A stretch of DNA of 64,000 bases from Devosia nanyangense (GTDB taxonomy: Bacteria > Pseudomonadota > Alphaproteobacteria > Rhizobiales > Devosiaceae): NCBI GenBank assembly GCA_016213505.1, contig JACRAF010000025.1, positions 95,748 through 159,747 on the forward strand, written 5' to 3'. Shown here one piece after another: positions 7,882 to 17,477 of this stretch (the first letter of the stretch is position 1; each line of letters starts with the position of its first letter). The position numbers and the translations under genes are program-made. The notes beneath the pieces were generated by a model. The model was not told where the DNA came from and did no database searches. It saw nothing but the letters and a program-made list of their open reading frames with translations.

Positions 7882-10800
7882 TGAGCCTGTTGCTCGATCG
7901 ATTGAACTTCCTCGCCAGGCGGGACCAATTCGCCGGCGGACACGGGATCACCACCACCGAGAGCCGCACTTGGGAGAAGGCCTATCGGGGCCGCTGGCAG
8001 CACGACAAGATCGTGCGGTCGACCCACGGGGTGAACTGCACCGGGTCGTGCTCGTGGAAGATCTACGTCAAGGGCGGGATCGTCACCTGGGAGACCCAGC
8101 AGACGGACTATCCGCGGACCCGGCCCGACCTGCCCAACCATGAACCGCGCGGTTGTGCGCGCGGCGCGAGCTACTCCTGGTACATGTACTCGGCCAACCG
8201 GGTGAAGCACCCGCTGATCCGGGCCCGGCTGCTTCGGCTGTGGCGCGAGGCGCGGGCGACCATGACACCGGTCGCGGCCTGGGCATCGATCGTCGAGACG
8301 CCGGCAAAACGCCGCGACTACACCAAGGTGCGCGGGCATGGCGGCTTCGTCCGCGCCGGCTGGGACGAGGTCAACGAGATCATCGCCGCGGCCAATGTGT
8401 ACACCGTCCGCAAGCACGGTCCGGACCGCGTCATCGGCTTCTCGCCGATCCCGGCGATGTCGATGGTCTCCTACGCGGCCGGTTCGCGCTATTTGTCGCT
8501 GATGGGCGGCGTCTGCATGTCGTTCTACGACTGGTATTGCGACCTGCCGCCGGCCTCGCCGATGACCTGGGGCGAGCAGACGGACGTGCCGGAATCCGCC
8601 GACTGGTACAACGCGGGATTCCTCATGCTCTGGGGCTCCAACGTTCCCCAGACGCGCACCCCCGATGCGCACTTCTTCACCGAGGCGCGCTACAAGGGCG
8701 CCAAGGCCGTCGTGGTTTCGCCGGACTATTCGGAAGCCGCCAAGTTCGCCGATCTCTGGCTCCACCCCAAGCAGGGCACCGACGCGGCGCTGGCCATGGC
8801 GATGGGCCACGTCATTCTCAGGGAATTCCATCTCGACCGGCAGGCCGAATATTTCGAGGACTATTGCCGCCGCTATACCGACATGCCGATGCTGGTGCGG
8901 CTGGTCAAACAGAACGGGCAGTACGTCCCCGAGCGGCTGCTGCGCGCCTCGGACTTCAAGGACGGGCTGGGCGAGACGACCAACGCCGAATGGAAGACCG
9001 TCGCGATGGACAGCACGACCGGCGACGTCGTCGCACCACAGGGCGCCGCAGGGCACCGGTGGGACGCCGCCGGCAAATGGAACCTCGAGCAGAAGGACGG
9101 CACGGGCAGCGACGTCAAGCTCAAGATGAGCCTCGTCGGTGCAACGGATCGCGACATGGTCGCCGACGTCGCCTTCCCCTATTTCGGCAACCGCGAACAC
9201 GATCATTTCGAGGGAACGGACCACGAGAGCGTGCTGGTGCGGGCCGTACCGGCCAAGCGCCTGAAGCTCATCGACGGCGAGGCGCTGGTCGCGACAGTCT
9301 TCGACCTGCTGGCGGCGAACTACGGCCTCGACCGCGGGATCGGCGGCGCCAACGTCGCCAAGGGCTACGACGAGAATATCCCCTACACGCCGGCATGGGC
9401 CGAAAAGATCACCGGCGTGCCGAAGGAGCAGATCGTCTCGGTCGCCCGCGAGTTCGCCAGCAATGCCGAGAAGACCCAGGGCCGCTCGATGGTCATCGTC
9501 GGCGCCGGGCTCAACCACTGGTACCACATGGACATGAACTACCGGGGGATCATCAATCTCCTCGTCATGTGCGGGTGCGTGGGAAAATCCGGCGGCGGCT
9601 GGAGCCACTATGTCGGCCAGGAGAAACTGCGGCCGCAGACCGGCTGGCAGCCACTGGCCTTCGGGCTCGACTGGGGACGTCCGGCCCGCCAGATGAACTC
9701 GACCTCGTTCTTCTACGCGCACACCGACCAGTGGCGTTACGAGACGCTGGACGTCAGCGAGATTCTATCCCCGACGGCGCCCGAGGGCCCGTGGGACGCC
9801 TCCCTGATCGACTACAACATCCGGGCCGAACGCATGGGCTGGCTCCCCTCGGCGCCGCAACTCGAGAGCAACCCGCTCGACATCGCCGCAGCGGCCGCCA
9901 AGGCCAAGAAGGACCCCAAGGACTACGTTGCGGCCGCCCTGAAATCCGGCAAACTCAAGCTGAGCTGCGAGGATCCGGACAATCCGGTGAACTGGCCGCG
10001 CAACATGTTCGTGTGGCGCTCCAACCTGCTCGGCTCGTCCGGCAAGGGGCACGAATATTTCCTCAAGCACCTGCTCGGCACCACCCATGGCGTCATGGGC
10101 AAGGATTTGGGCGAAGAGGGCCGGCAGCGCTCCAAGGAAGCCGTCTGGCACGATGACGCGCCGGAGGGAAAGCTCGACCTCCTCGTCACCCTCGACTTCC
10201 GCATGTCGACGACCTGCGTCTACTCCGACATCGTCCTGCCCACGGCCACCTGGTACGAGAAGAACGATCTCAACACCTCGGACATGCACCCCTTCATCCA
10301 CCCGCTGTCGAGCGCTGCGGACCCGGCGTGGGAATCGCGGTCCGACTGGGACATCTTCAAGGGGCTGGCCAAGACCTTCTCGGCCGTCGCACCGGAGGTG
10401 CTCGGCGTCGAGCAGGATACGGTGCTGGTGCCGATCCTGCACGACACGGCCGGCGAGATGGCCCAGCCGTTCGACGTGAAGGACTGGAAGACCGGCGCGA
10501 TCGAGCCCATTCCCGGCAAGACCATGCCCAACGTCGTCGTCGTCGAGCGCGACTACCCCAACCTCCACAAGCGCTTCACCGCCCTCGGCCCGCTGATGGA
10601 CAGGATCGGCAACGGCGGCAAGGGGATCACCTGGAAGACCGGGCACGAGGTCGAAGCGCTCGGCCGGCTCAACGGCGTCGTGACCGAGGCCGGGGTGACC
10701 AAGGGCATGCCGCGCATCGAAACCGACATCGACGCATCCGAAGTGGTGCTGATGCTCGCGCCGGAGACCAATGGCGAGGTCGCCGTCAAGGCGTGGGAGG

Positions 10801-11621
10801 CGCTCTCCAAGGCCACCGGCCGCGAACACGCCCACCTTGCCCGGTCCAAGGAGGACGAGAAGATCCGGTTCCGCGACATCCTCGCGCAGCCGCGCAAGAT
10901 CATCTCCTCGCCGACCTGGTCGGGCATCGAGAGCGAGACCGTGTGCTACAACGCCGGCTACACCAACGTGCACGAGCTGATCCCGTGGCGCACGCTCAGC
11001 GGCCGCCAGCAGCTCTATCAGGATCACCTGTGGATGCGGGCCTTCGGCGAGGCGCTGTGCCTCTACCGGCCGCCGATCGACACCAAGAGCGTCAAGCCGG
11101 TGATCGACAGCAAGCCGAACGGTCACAAGCAGATCGTGCTCAACTTCATCACCCCGCACCAGAAATGGGGCATCCACTCGACCTATTCGGACAACCTCTT
11201 GATGCTCACGCTCAATCGCGGCGGGCCGGTGGTCTGGATTTCCGAGACCGATGCCGCCAAGGTCGGGATCGTCGACAATGACTGGGTCGAAGCCTACAAC
11301 TCGAACGGCGCTCTAGTGGCTCGTGCGGTGGTTTCACAGCGCATGAAGGACGGCACGCTGTTCATGTACCACGCGCAGGAAAAGATCGTGAACACGCCCG
11401 GCTCGGAGATGACCGGCAACCGCGGCGGTATCCACAATTCGGTGACCCGCGCCGTCGTCAAGCCGACCCACATGATCGGCGGCTATGTCCAGCAGTCCTA
11501 CGGGTTCAACTACTACGGCACCGTCGGCTCCAACCGGGACGAATTCGTCATCGTGCGCAAGGTCGACAAGGTGGATTGGCTCGAGCGGCCCTACACCGAC
11601 AAGCTGGAGGCCGCAGAATGA
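7881..11621 (+). CDS. narG: Respiratory nitrate reductase alpha subunit NarG
   Basis: Catalytic molybdenum subunit (bis-MGD) of the membrane-bound quinol:nitrate oxidoreductase, facing the cytoplasm, 1246 residues as in NarG of other bacteria. The FS0 cluster ligands are seen as His49, Cys53, Cys57 (HGVNCTGSCSWK) and Cys92 (GCARGASYSW), the same spacing as in E. coli NarG. The substrate region YDWYCDLPPASPMTWGEQTD holds the conserved Asp that ligates Mo. The ATG shares a base with the narK stop and the stop overlaps the narH start as ATGA, so the genes are translationally coupled. Confidence 0.98.
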   Translation: MSLLLDRLNFLARRDQFAGGHGITTTESRTWEKAYRGRWQHDKIVRSTHGVNCTGSCSWKIYVKGGIVTWETQQTDYPRTRPDLPNHEPRGCARGASYSWYMYSANRVKHPLIRARLLRLWREARATMTPVAAWASIVETPAKRRDYTKVRGHGGFVRAGWDEVNEIIAAANVYTVRKHGPDRVIGFSPIPAMSMVSYAAGSRYLSLMGGVCMSFYDWYCDLPPASPMTWGEQTDVPESADWYNAGFLMLWGSNVPQTRTPDAHFFTEARYKGAKAVVVSPDYSEAAKFADLWLHPKQGTDAALAMAMGHVILREFHLDRQAEYFEDYCRRYTDMPMLVRLVKQNGQYVPERLLRASDFKDGLGETTNAEWKTVAMDSTTGDVVAPQGAAGHRWDAAGKWNLEQKDGTGSDVKLKMSLVGATDRDMVADVAFPYFGNREHDHFEGTDHESVLVRAVPAKRLKLIDGEALVATVFDLLAANYGLDRGIGGANVAKGYDENIPYTPAWAEKITGVPKEQIVSVAREFASNAEKTQGRSMVIVGAGLNHWYHMDMNYRGIINLLVMCGCVGKSGGGWSHYVGQEKLRPQTGWQPLAFGLDWGRPARQMNSTSFFYAHTDQWRYETLDVSEILSPTAPEGPWDASLIDYNIRAERMGWLPSAPQLESNPLDIAAAAAKAKKDPKDYVAAALKSGKLKLSCEDPDNPVNWPRNMFVWRSNLLGSSGKGHEYFLKHLLGTTHGVMGKDLGEEGRQRSKEAVWHDDAPEGKLDLLVTLDFRMSTTCVYSDIVLPTATWYEKNDLNTSDMHPFIHPLSSAADPAWESRSDWDIFKGLAKTFSAVAPEVLGVEQDTVLVPILHDTAGEMAQPFDVKDWKTGAIEPIPGKTMPNVVVVERDYPNLHKRFTALGPLMDRIGNGGKGITWKTGHEVEALGRLNGVVTEAGVTKGMPRIETDIDASEVVLMLAPETNGEVAVKAWEALSKATGREHAHLARSKEDEKIRFRDILAQPRKIISSPTWSGIESETVCYNAGYTNVHELIPWRTLSGRQQLYQDHLWMRAFGEALCLYRPPIDTKSVKPVIDSKPNGHKQIVLNFITPHQKWGIHSTYSDNLLMLTLNRGGPVVWISETDAAKVGIVDNDWVEAYNSNGALVARAVVSQRMKDGTLFMYHAQEKIVNTPGSEMTGNRGGIHNSVTRAVVKPTHMIGGYVQQSYGFNYYGTVGSNRDEFVIVRKVDKVDWLERPYTDKLEAAE

Positions 11622-13159
11622 AGATCCGTGCGCAAATCGGCATGGTGCTGAACCTCGACAAGTGCATCGGCTGCCACACCTGCTCGGTCACCTGCAAGAA
11701 CGTCTGGACCAACCGCGAAGGCGTCGAATACGCCTGGTTCAACAATGTCGAGACCAAGCCGGGCATCGGCTATCCCAAGGACTGGGAGAACCAGAAGAAG
11801 TGGAACGGCGGCTGGGTCCGCAAGGCCAACGGCAAGGTGGAACCCAGGATCGGCGCCAAGTGGCGCGTGCTGGCCAAGATCTTCGCCAACCCGGACCTGC
11901 CGGAAATCGACGACTACTACGAGCCCTTCGACTTCGACTACGGCCACCTGCAGACCGCCGGCGAACTCGAGGCCTTCCCGACCGCCCGGCCGCGCTCGAA
12001 GATTTCCGGCGAGCGCATGGAAAAAATCGAGTGGGGCCCGAACTGGGAGGAGATCCTGGGCGGGGAGTACTCCAAGCGCTCCAAGGACTACAATTTCGAA
12101 GGGATCGAGACCGAGATTTACGGCCAGTTCGAAAACACCTTCATGATGTATCTGCCGCGGCTGTGCGAGCATTGCCTCAACCCGGCCTGCGTCGCGTCCT
12201 GCCCCTCGGGCGCCATCTACAAGCGTGAGGAAGACGGCATCGTCCTGATCGATCAGGAGAAATGCCGGGGCTGGCGTATGTGCATCTCGGGATGCCCCTA
12301 CAAGAAGATTTACTACAACTGGTCCTCCGGCAAATCCGAGAAGTGCACGTTCTGCTACCCGCGCATCGAGGCCGGGCAGCCCACGGTCTGCTCGGAGACC
12401 TGCGTGGGCCGCATCCGCTATCTGGGGGTATTGCTCTATGACGCCGACCGCATCGCGGAAGCTGCGGCAACCCCCGATGAGAAGGACCTCTACGAGGCCC
12501 AGCTCTCGGTGTTCCTCGATCCCAACGATCCAGCGGTGATCGAGCAGGCGCGCAAGGACGGTATCCCAGAAGCCTGGCTCGAAGGCGCCAAGCACTCGCC
12601 GGTCTACAAGATGGCGATGGACTGGAAGGTCGCCTTCCCGCTTCATCCCGAATACCGCACCCTGCCGATGGTCTGGTACGTGCCGCCGCTGTCGCCGCTG
12701 CAGGCCGCCGCCGCATCAGGCAAGATCGGCGTGGACAGCGACAACATGCCTGACGTGCGCTCGCTGCGCATCCCGGTGCGCTATCTCGCCAACCTGCTCA
12801 CGGCGGGCAAGGAGGAACCGGTGGTCCTCGCGCTCGAGCGCATGCTGGCGATGCGGGGCTACATGCGCGCCAAGACCGTCGACGGCATGATCGACGACGC
12901 CATGGCCGCGCGGGTGGGGCTCAGCAATCAGCAGATCGAGGACATGTATCAGCTGATGGCCATCGCCAACTACGAGGACCGCTTCGTCATCCCGAGCAGC
13001 CACCGCGAGCTGGGCGAGGATGCCTATGACGAGCGCGGCGCCTGCGGCTTCTCCTTCGGCAATGGCTGCTCGGGCGGTACCTCGGCCGCCGACCTGTTCG
13101 GCGCCAAGCGGACCAGGACCGTGCAGACCCCGGTCGACCTGATGAAGGGCGATGCATGA
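11618..13159 (+). CDS. narH: Respiratory nitrate reductase beta subunit NarH
   Basis: Iron-sulfur electron-transfer subunit linking NarI haems to NarG, 513 residues. Four cysteine groups are visible: CIGCHTCSVTC near the N-terminus, CEHCLNPACVASC and CRGWRMCISGC in the centre, and CTFCYPRIEAG with CSETC. Trp in the place of one Cys in CRGWRMC is the hallmark of the single [3Fe-4S] cluster among three [4Fe-4S] clusters. The ATG at 11618 overlaps the narG stop (ATGA); an upstream extension in frame is not needed. Confidence 0.98.
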   Translation: MKIRAQIGMVLNLDKCIGCHTCSVTCKNVWTNREGVEYAWFNNVETKPGIGYPKDWENQKKWNGGWVRKANGKVEPRIGAKWRVLAKIFANPDLPEIDDYYEPFDFDYGHLQTAGELEAFPTARPRSKISGERMEKIEWGPNWEEILGGEYSKRSKDYNFEGIETEIYGQFENTFMMYLPRLCEHCLNPACVASCPSGAIYKREEDGIVLIDQEKCRGWRMCISGCPYKKIYYNWSSGKSEKCTFCYPRIEAGQPTVCSETCVGRIRYLGVLLYDADRIAEAAATPDEKDLYEAQLSVFLDPNDPAVIEQARKDGIPEAWLEGAKHSPVYKMAMDWKVAFPLHPEYRTLPMVWYVPPLSPLQAAAASGKIGVDSDNMPDVRSLRIPVRYLANLLTAGKEEPVVLALERMLAMRGYMRAKTVDGMIDDAMAARVGLSNQQIEDMYQLMAIANYEDRFVIPSSHRELGEDAYDERGACGFSFGNGCSGGTSAADLFGAKRTRTVQTPVDLMKGDA

Positions 13160-13872
13160 TGGCGAACGCTCTCAAGATCATCTCGGTGCTGCTGTCCTAT
13201 CCGAGCGCCGAACTGCTTGCCGCCGCGGACGAGCTTGGCGAGGCCATTGCAGTAGATCGGCTGACCGGGCCGCGAGAGAAGGCCTGGCTGCGCGCCCTCG
13301 TCGACGATCTCGGCGGACGGGACCTCTACGACGCCGAGGAGCGCTACGTGCTGCTGTTCGACCGGACCCGCACCCTCTCGCTGCACCTGTTCGAGCACGT
13401 GCATGGAGAAAGCCGCGACCGCGGCCAGGCGATGGTCGACCTCGGTACGATGTACGAGGCGCAGGGCTTCGACATCGAGGCGAAGGAGCTGCCGGACTAT
13501 CTGCCGCTGTTCCTGGAATACCTCTCCACCCAATCGCCTGAGGAAGTGCACAACCTGCTGGGGCAGACGCTCCACATCCTTTCGGCCCTCAGGGCACGGC
13601 TGCAGAAGCGCGACAGCATCTATGCCAATGCGTTGCTGGCGCTGGAAGCGATCGCGGGAACCGAGGCCGATGCAAAGGCGATCGAGGCCATCCTCGAGCT
13701 TCCGGAGGATGATCCCACCGACCTCAAGGCGCTCGACGCCATCTGGGACGAGGAGGCCGTGACCTTCGGCGGCGGCGCCGGCAACGATGCCTGTGGCCCC
13801 GACCGCCTGCGCAGGCAATTGAGGGCCGCCAAGCACCCGGCGCCGCGACCCGAGATCAGAGGAGAGCAGTGA
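13156..13872 (+). CDS. narJ: Nitrate reductase assembly chaperone NarJ
   Basis: Cytoplasmic TorD-type chaperone of 238 residues that holds apo-NarGH until the Mo cofactor and haems are inserted. The sequence has the NarJ pattern: LKIISVLLSYPSAEL at the start, YVLLFDRTRTLSLHLFEHVH with the conserved FDR and HLFEHVHG, and GQAMVDLGTMYEAQGF. The acidic C-terminal region is normal. Its ATG overlaps the narH stop (ATGA); a second ATG three bases later is also possible. Confidence 0.96.
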   Translation: MMANALKIISVLLSYPSAELLAAADELGEAIAVDRLTGPREKAWLRALVDDLGGRDLYDAEERYVLLFDRTRTLSLHLFEHVHGESRDRGQAMVDLGTMYEAQGFDIEAKELPDYLPLFLEYLSTQSPEEVHNLLGQTLHILSALRARLQKRDSIYANALLALEAIAGTEADAKAIEAILELPEDDPTDLKALDAIWDEEAVTFGGGAGNDACGPDRLRRQLRAAKHPAPRPEIRGEQ

Positions 13873-13873
13873 G

Positions 13874-14572
13874 ATGGGCGAGTTCTTCAACACGCTGCTG
13901 TTCGGCGTCTACCCCTATGTCGCGCTGACGATATTGGCGGTCGGCACGGTGATCCGTTACGACCGCGAGCCCTACACCTGGCGGTCGGGGTCGAGCCAGC
14001 TGTTGCGCCGCCGCCAGCTCATGTGGGGTTCCGTGCTGTTCCATATCGGCGTGCTCCTGATCTTTGCCGGCCATCTCGTCGGACTGCTCACCCCGCTCGC
14101 CATCTGGGAAATGCTGGGCGTCAGCCACGGAGCAAAACAGATCATCGCCATCAGCCTCGGCGGCGTCGCCGGTCTCATGGGGATCGTCGGCGCCACGCTG
14201 CTGGTGCACCGGCGATTCTTCGACGCGCGGGTGCGCAAGACCTCGAGCTTCGCCGACAATTTGATCATCCTGATCCTGTGGCTGCAGCTGGCTCTCGGCC
14301 TCGCCACCATCCGCATCTCGATGCAGAACCTCGACGGCGAGGAGATGGTAAAGTTCATGAACTGGGCCCAGGGGATCTTCACGTTCAATCCCGCCGCTGC
14401 CAGTTACGTCGCGGAGGCCGACCTCATCTTCAAGATGCACATCACGCTTGGGCTGACGATCTTCGTGCTGTTCCCCTTCTCGCGTCTCGTGCACATGCTG
14501 AGTGCACCGGTGCGCTACCTCTGGCGCCCGGGCTATCAGGTCGTCCGCACCAAACGCAAACCGGCGGAGTGA
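13874..14572 (+). CDS. narI: Respiratory nitrate reductase gamma subunit NarI
   Basis: Di-haem cytochrome b membrane anchor that oxidises quinol on the periplasmic side and passes electrons to NarH. 232 residues with five hydrophobic helices. Candidate haem-ligand histidines occur in SVLFHIGVLLIFAGHLVG and in FKMHITLGLTIFVLFPFSRL with the following HML. It begins one base after narJ ends, with GAGAGCAGTGAG upstream, and is followed directly by the isomerase gene. Confidence 0.97.
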   Translation: MGEFFNTLLFGVYPYVALTILAVGTVIRYDREPYTWRSGSSQLLRRRQLMWGSVLFHIGVLLIFAGHLVGLLTPLAIWEMLGVSHGAKQIIAISLGGVAGLMGIVGATLLVHRRFFDARVRKTSSFADNLIILILWLQLALGLATIRISMQNLDGEEMVKFMNWAQGIFTFNPAAASYVAEADLIFKMHITLGLTIFVLFPFSRLVHMLSAPVRYLWRPGYQVVRTKRKPAE

Positions 14573-14582
14573 GGCGCCGATC

Positions 14583-15500
14583 ATGACCGCGCCCCTGATC
14601 GAATTCGGTTCACCCGCCGCCGGAACCGCAGGCTCCGCAGTACCCCCCAAGCGAGTGAAGGTGCCGCCACCGCCGCCCCGCGCCGACCGGTCGCCGGTCT
14701 CGGTCAACGGGATGACAATCTCGCTCGAGGCGATCAGCACCGAGGCGCAACAACATCCCGCTTCCTCACCCGGCGAAGCCATGCGCCAGGCGGCAAAGGC
14801 ACTGGTGATACGGGAACTGTTGCTGGCGGAGGCGCGAGCTTGCGGCATCTCGGCCGAGTCGGCGCGCGACGATAGGGGTCGCCGAGAAGCCGATGAGGAC
14901 GCGCTCATCCGCGCCCTGCTCGAGCAGGAGATCAGTACCCCGGTCGCCGACGATGCGGCGTGCCGGCGCTACTATGACGGCCATCGCTCGCGCTTCACCA
15001 CCGGCAACATCTACGAGGCACGGCACATTCTGCTTGCCGCGCCCGTGGAGGAAAAGGCGGCCCGGTCTCGCGCCAGGGACACGGCGCAGCAGGTGATCGA
15101 TGCGCTGAAAGCCAACCCGTCCCGGTTCGCGGAGCTGGCGCGCGAGCACTCCGCCTGCCCGTCGCGGGAGCAGGGCGGGAACCTCGGGCAACTGACGGCA
15201 GGTTCCACGGTTCCCGAGTTCGAGACCATGCTCGGCCAGCTCGTCGAGGGCCAGTTGTGCCCCGTTCCCGTGCCGACGCGCTTCGGTTTCCACGTCATCC
15301 AACTCGACCGCGTGATCGCCGGCAAGCAGCTCCCTTTCGAGGTCGTGCGCGATCGCATCGCCGTCTACCTCGAGGCATCCAGCTGGAGTCGCGCTGTCTC
15401 GCAGTTCATCGGCATTCTCGCGGAGAGAGCCGAGGTTCTTGGCGTCGAACTTGCCCCGGCGAATGGCGCGGCCAATGCAACTCCATCGCTACGGCCATGA
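14583..15500 (+). CDS. Parvulin-type peptidyl-prolyl isomerase in the nar operon
   Basis: Folding factor of about 305 residues. A proline-rich, poorly ordered N-terminus and a helical SurA/NifM-like segment (about 45-140) precede a rotamase domain (about 145-255) with YEARHILLAAPVEEKAAR, FAELAREHSACPSREQGGNL and RFGFHVIQLDRV. No signal peptide is evident, so it should act in the cytoplasm. Such genes are found next to narGHJI in other denitrifiers and are thought to help assemble the enzyme. The ATG at 14583 lies ten bases after the narI stop; an upstream in-frame extension overlaps narI and is rejected. Confidence 0.88.
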   Translation: MTAPLIEFGSPAAGTAGSAVPPKRVKVPPPPPRADRSPVSVNGMTISLEAISTEAQQHPASSPGEAMRQAAKALVIRELLLAEARACGISAESARDDRGRREADEDALIRALLEQEISTPVADDAACRRYYDGHRSRFTTGNIYEARHILLAAPVEEKAARSRARDTAQQVIDALKANPSRFAELAREHSACPSREQGGNLGQLTAGSTVPEFETMLGQLVEGQLCPVPVPTRFGFHVIQLDRVIAGKQLPFEVVRDRIAVYLEASSWSRAVSQFIGILAERAEVLGVELAPANGAANATPSLRP

Positions 15501-15530
15501 CGGAAACCAACGCGTCCGGGACGAACTTTA

Positions 15531-16580
15531 ATGAGCAAGACACCGTCACCGCCCGCGGGTCCGACCGCGACTTCGTCCGCCGTTGGCGACCCACTGATCG
15601 ACGGGTTCGGCAGGCCGGTGACCTATCTCCGGCTGTCGGTGACCGATCGGTGCGATCTGAGGTGCACCTACTGCATGCCGCGACATACGATCTTCTCGCC
15701 GCGCAAGGACCAGCTCTCCGTTGAACAGCTGCACCGCATCGCATCGGTGTTCGTCGCAGGTGGTGTCCGCAGGATCAGGCTGACCGGCGGCGAACCTCTG
15801 GTGCGAAAAGACTTCATGACTCTCGTCAAGGAGCTTTCGCGTCACCTGCGGGGCGGCGGACTCGAGGAGATCACCGTTTCGACCAACGGTTCCCTGCTCG
15901 CCCGCTTCGCGGGTGATCTGGCCGACAATGGCGTGCGTCGGATCAACGTGTCACTCGATACGCTCGATCCCGATCTCTATCGGGAGATCACCCAAGGCGG
16001 CTCCCTGCAAGCTGTGACGGACGGGATAGATGTTGCGCTGTCCGCGGGGCTCCAGGTCAGGCTCAACACCGTCGCGCTGCGAGGCGTCATCGAAGCCGAG
16101 TTCGAACGCCTCCTGGCGTATGCCCATGGTCGCGGAATGTCGCTCGCGCTGATCGAGACGATGCCTCTTGGTGGAACGGGAGCGGACAGGGTGAGACAAT
16201 ACCTGTCGCTCGGCGAGTTTCGACGAGAGGTGTCGGCCCGCTGGACGCTCGAGCCCGTTCCGGAAAAGAACGGCGGACCCGCCAGCTACGTGCGCGTCGC
16301 CGAAACCGGCGGCCTGCTTGGCTTCATTGCCCCATTGTCGTGCAACTTTTGCGCGGACTGCAACCGGGTGCGCGTCAGCAGCACCGGCCGACTATATACC
16401 TGCATGGGCCACGAGGGATCCCGCGATCTCGTGCCGGCGCTCGGGGCGAGCGATTCCGATGCCGCGCTGAACGCGACCATCCGCGCCGCCATCAGACAGA
16501 AACCCGAACGCCACGACTTCAAGATCGGCCGGCAAGGGGTCGTGGGGATCGGCCGCCCCATGTCGGTCCTCGGAGGTTAG
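15531..16580 (+). CDS. moaA: GTP 3',8-cyclase MoaA
   Basis: Radical SAM enzyme that starts molybdenum cofactor synthesis by converting GTP to the cyclised pyranopterin precursor; 349 residues. The SAM cluster motif is CDLRCTYCMP near residue 40, GGEPLVRKD follows, and the second C-terminal cluster is in CNFCADCNRVRVSSTGRLYTC. The chain ends in Gly-Gly, which MoaA needs for activity. Its place in the nar operon supplies cofactor for NarG on the same transcript. The Shine-Dalgarno is weak. Confidence 0.96.
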   Translation: MSKTPSPPAGPTATSSAVGDPLIDGFGRPVTYLRLSVTDRCDLRCTYCMPRHTIFSPRKDQLSVEQLHRIASVFVAGGVRRIRLTGGEPLVRKDFMTLVKELSRHLRGGGLEEITVSTNGSLLARFAGDLADNGVRRINVSLDTLDPDLYREITQGGSLQAVTDGIDVALSAGLQVRLNTVALRGVIEAEFERLLAYAHGRGMSLALIETMPLGGTGADRVRQYLSLGEFRREVSARWTLEPVPEKNGGPASYVRVAETGGLLGFIAPLSCNFCADCNRVRVSSTGRLYTCMGHEGSRDLVPALGASDSDAALNATIRAAIRQKPERHDFKIGRQGVVGIGRPMSVLGG

Positions 16581-16582
16581 GC

Positions 16583-17107
16583 ATGGTGCGGATCGGAATA
16601 CTGACGGTCTCCGATCGGGCGAGCCGTGGCGAATACGAGGACCTCGGCGGACCGGCGATCGAGGAATGGCTGACGCGGGTCATCACGACGGATTGGGTTG
16701 CGGAGCGACGCATCGTTCCCGACGGCGTGGATTCTGTGCGGCAGGCGCTGCTCGATCTCTGCGATCGGGCGGGCGCCGACCTGGTTCTGACCACCGGAGG
16801 GACCGGGCCCTCGCCTCGAGACCTCACTCCGGAAGCGACATCCTCCGTGGTCGGCAAGGACCTGCCCGGGTTCGGCGAATTGATGCGCCGCGTCAGCCTC
16901 GAGACGGTGCCCACGGCCATCCTGTCGCGCCAGATCGCAGGAATTCGCGGCAAGACCCTGATCATCAACCTGCCGGGAAAACCAGGATCGATCGAGGTCT
17001 GCCTGGGCGCCGTCTTCCCTGCGGTTCCCTACTGCCTCGACCTGATTGGGGCCGGCAGGATCGAGACCGACGAGGCGCTCGTCCGGAGCTTCAGGCCGCG
17101 GGGCTAG
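16583..17107 (+). CDS. mogA: Molybdopterin adenylyltransferase MogA/MoaB family
   Basis: Cytoplasmic protein of 174 residues that adenylates molybdopterin before molybdate insertion. The MoCF-binding fold shows GILTVSDRASRGEYEDLGGP at the start, the nucleotide motif LTTGGTGPSPRDLTPEAT and IINLPGKPGSI near the end. It begins three bases after moaA and is the last gene of the nar transcript; its stop lies one base from the end of the converging EamA/SMR-like gene, with no visible terminator. Confidence 0.93.
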   Translation: MVRIGILTVSDRASRGEYEDLGGPAIEEWLTRVITTDWVAERRIVPDGVDSVRQALLDLCDRAGADLVLTTGGTGPSPRDLTPEATSSVVGKDLPGFGELMRRVSLETVPTAILSRQIAGIRGKTLIINLPGKPGSIEVCLGAVFPAVPYCLDLIGAGRIETDEALVRSFRPRG

Positions 17108-17108
17108 T

Positions 17109-17477
17109 CTAGGTGAGCTGGATCAGCGCAATCCCGCCGATGGCGACGGCAAGGCCCAGCAGATACTGGGGGCTCAGCGCTTCGCCGAGGGTCACGCGAG
17201 CCAACAACGGGACGATGGCCGCGCCGAGGAGCGCAAACGGGTAGGCCTTGGTCAGCGGCATCTGCGTGAGGATGATCAGCCACAAGGCTGTCGAGGCGAC
17301 GTAGAGCGCGACGGCAGCAAGCAACCACGGCGACAGCAGGGTGTCGAACCAGGACAGCCTGAACCGGTCTTTCATATCCTCAGCGGCGAGCTTGAAAAGC
17401 ACCTGGCCGCCGGCCAGGAAGACCGCAAACAGGGTGCAGGCCAGGGCCATCTGCCACGTCAGAACGCCAGACTTCAT
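17109..17477 (-). CDS. Small EamA/SMR-like four-helix membrane protein (ArnE/F-like flippase candidate)
   Basis: 122 residues with four hydrophobic helices, the size of SMR and ArnE/ArnF proteins. GGQVLFKLAAED in helix 1, LTQMPLTKAYPFALLGAAIV and LGEALSPQYLLGLAVAIGGI are typical of the EamA/SMR fold. By analogy with ArnEF it may flip a polyprenyl-phosphate sugar (inference from context). Its start overlaps the DUF2304 stop as ATGA. Confidence 0.75.
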   Translation of the reverse strand: MKSGVLTWQMALACTLFAVFLAGGQVLFKLAAEDMKDRFRLSWFDTLLSPWLLAAVALYVASTALWLIILTQMPLTKAYPFALLGAAIVPLLARVTLGEALSPQYLLGLAVAIGGIALIQLT

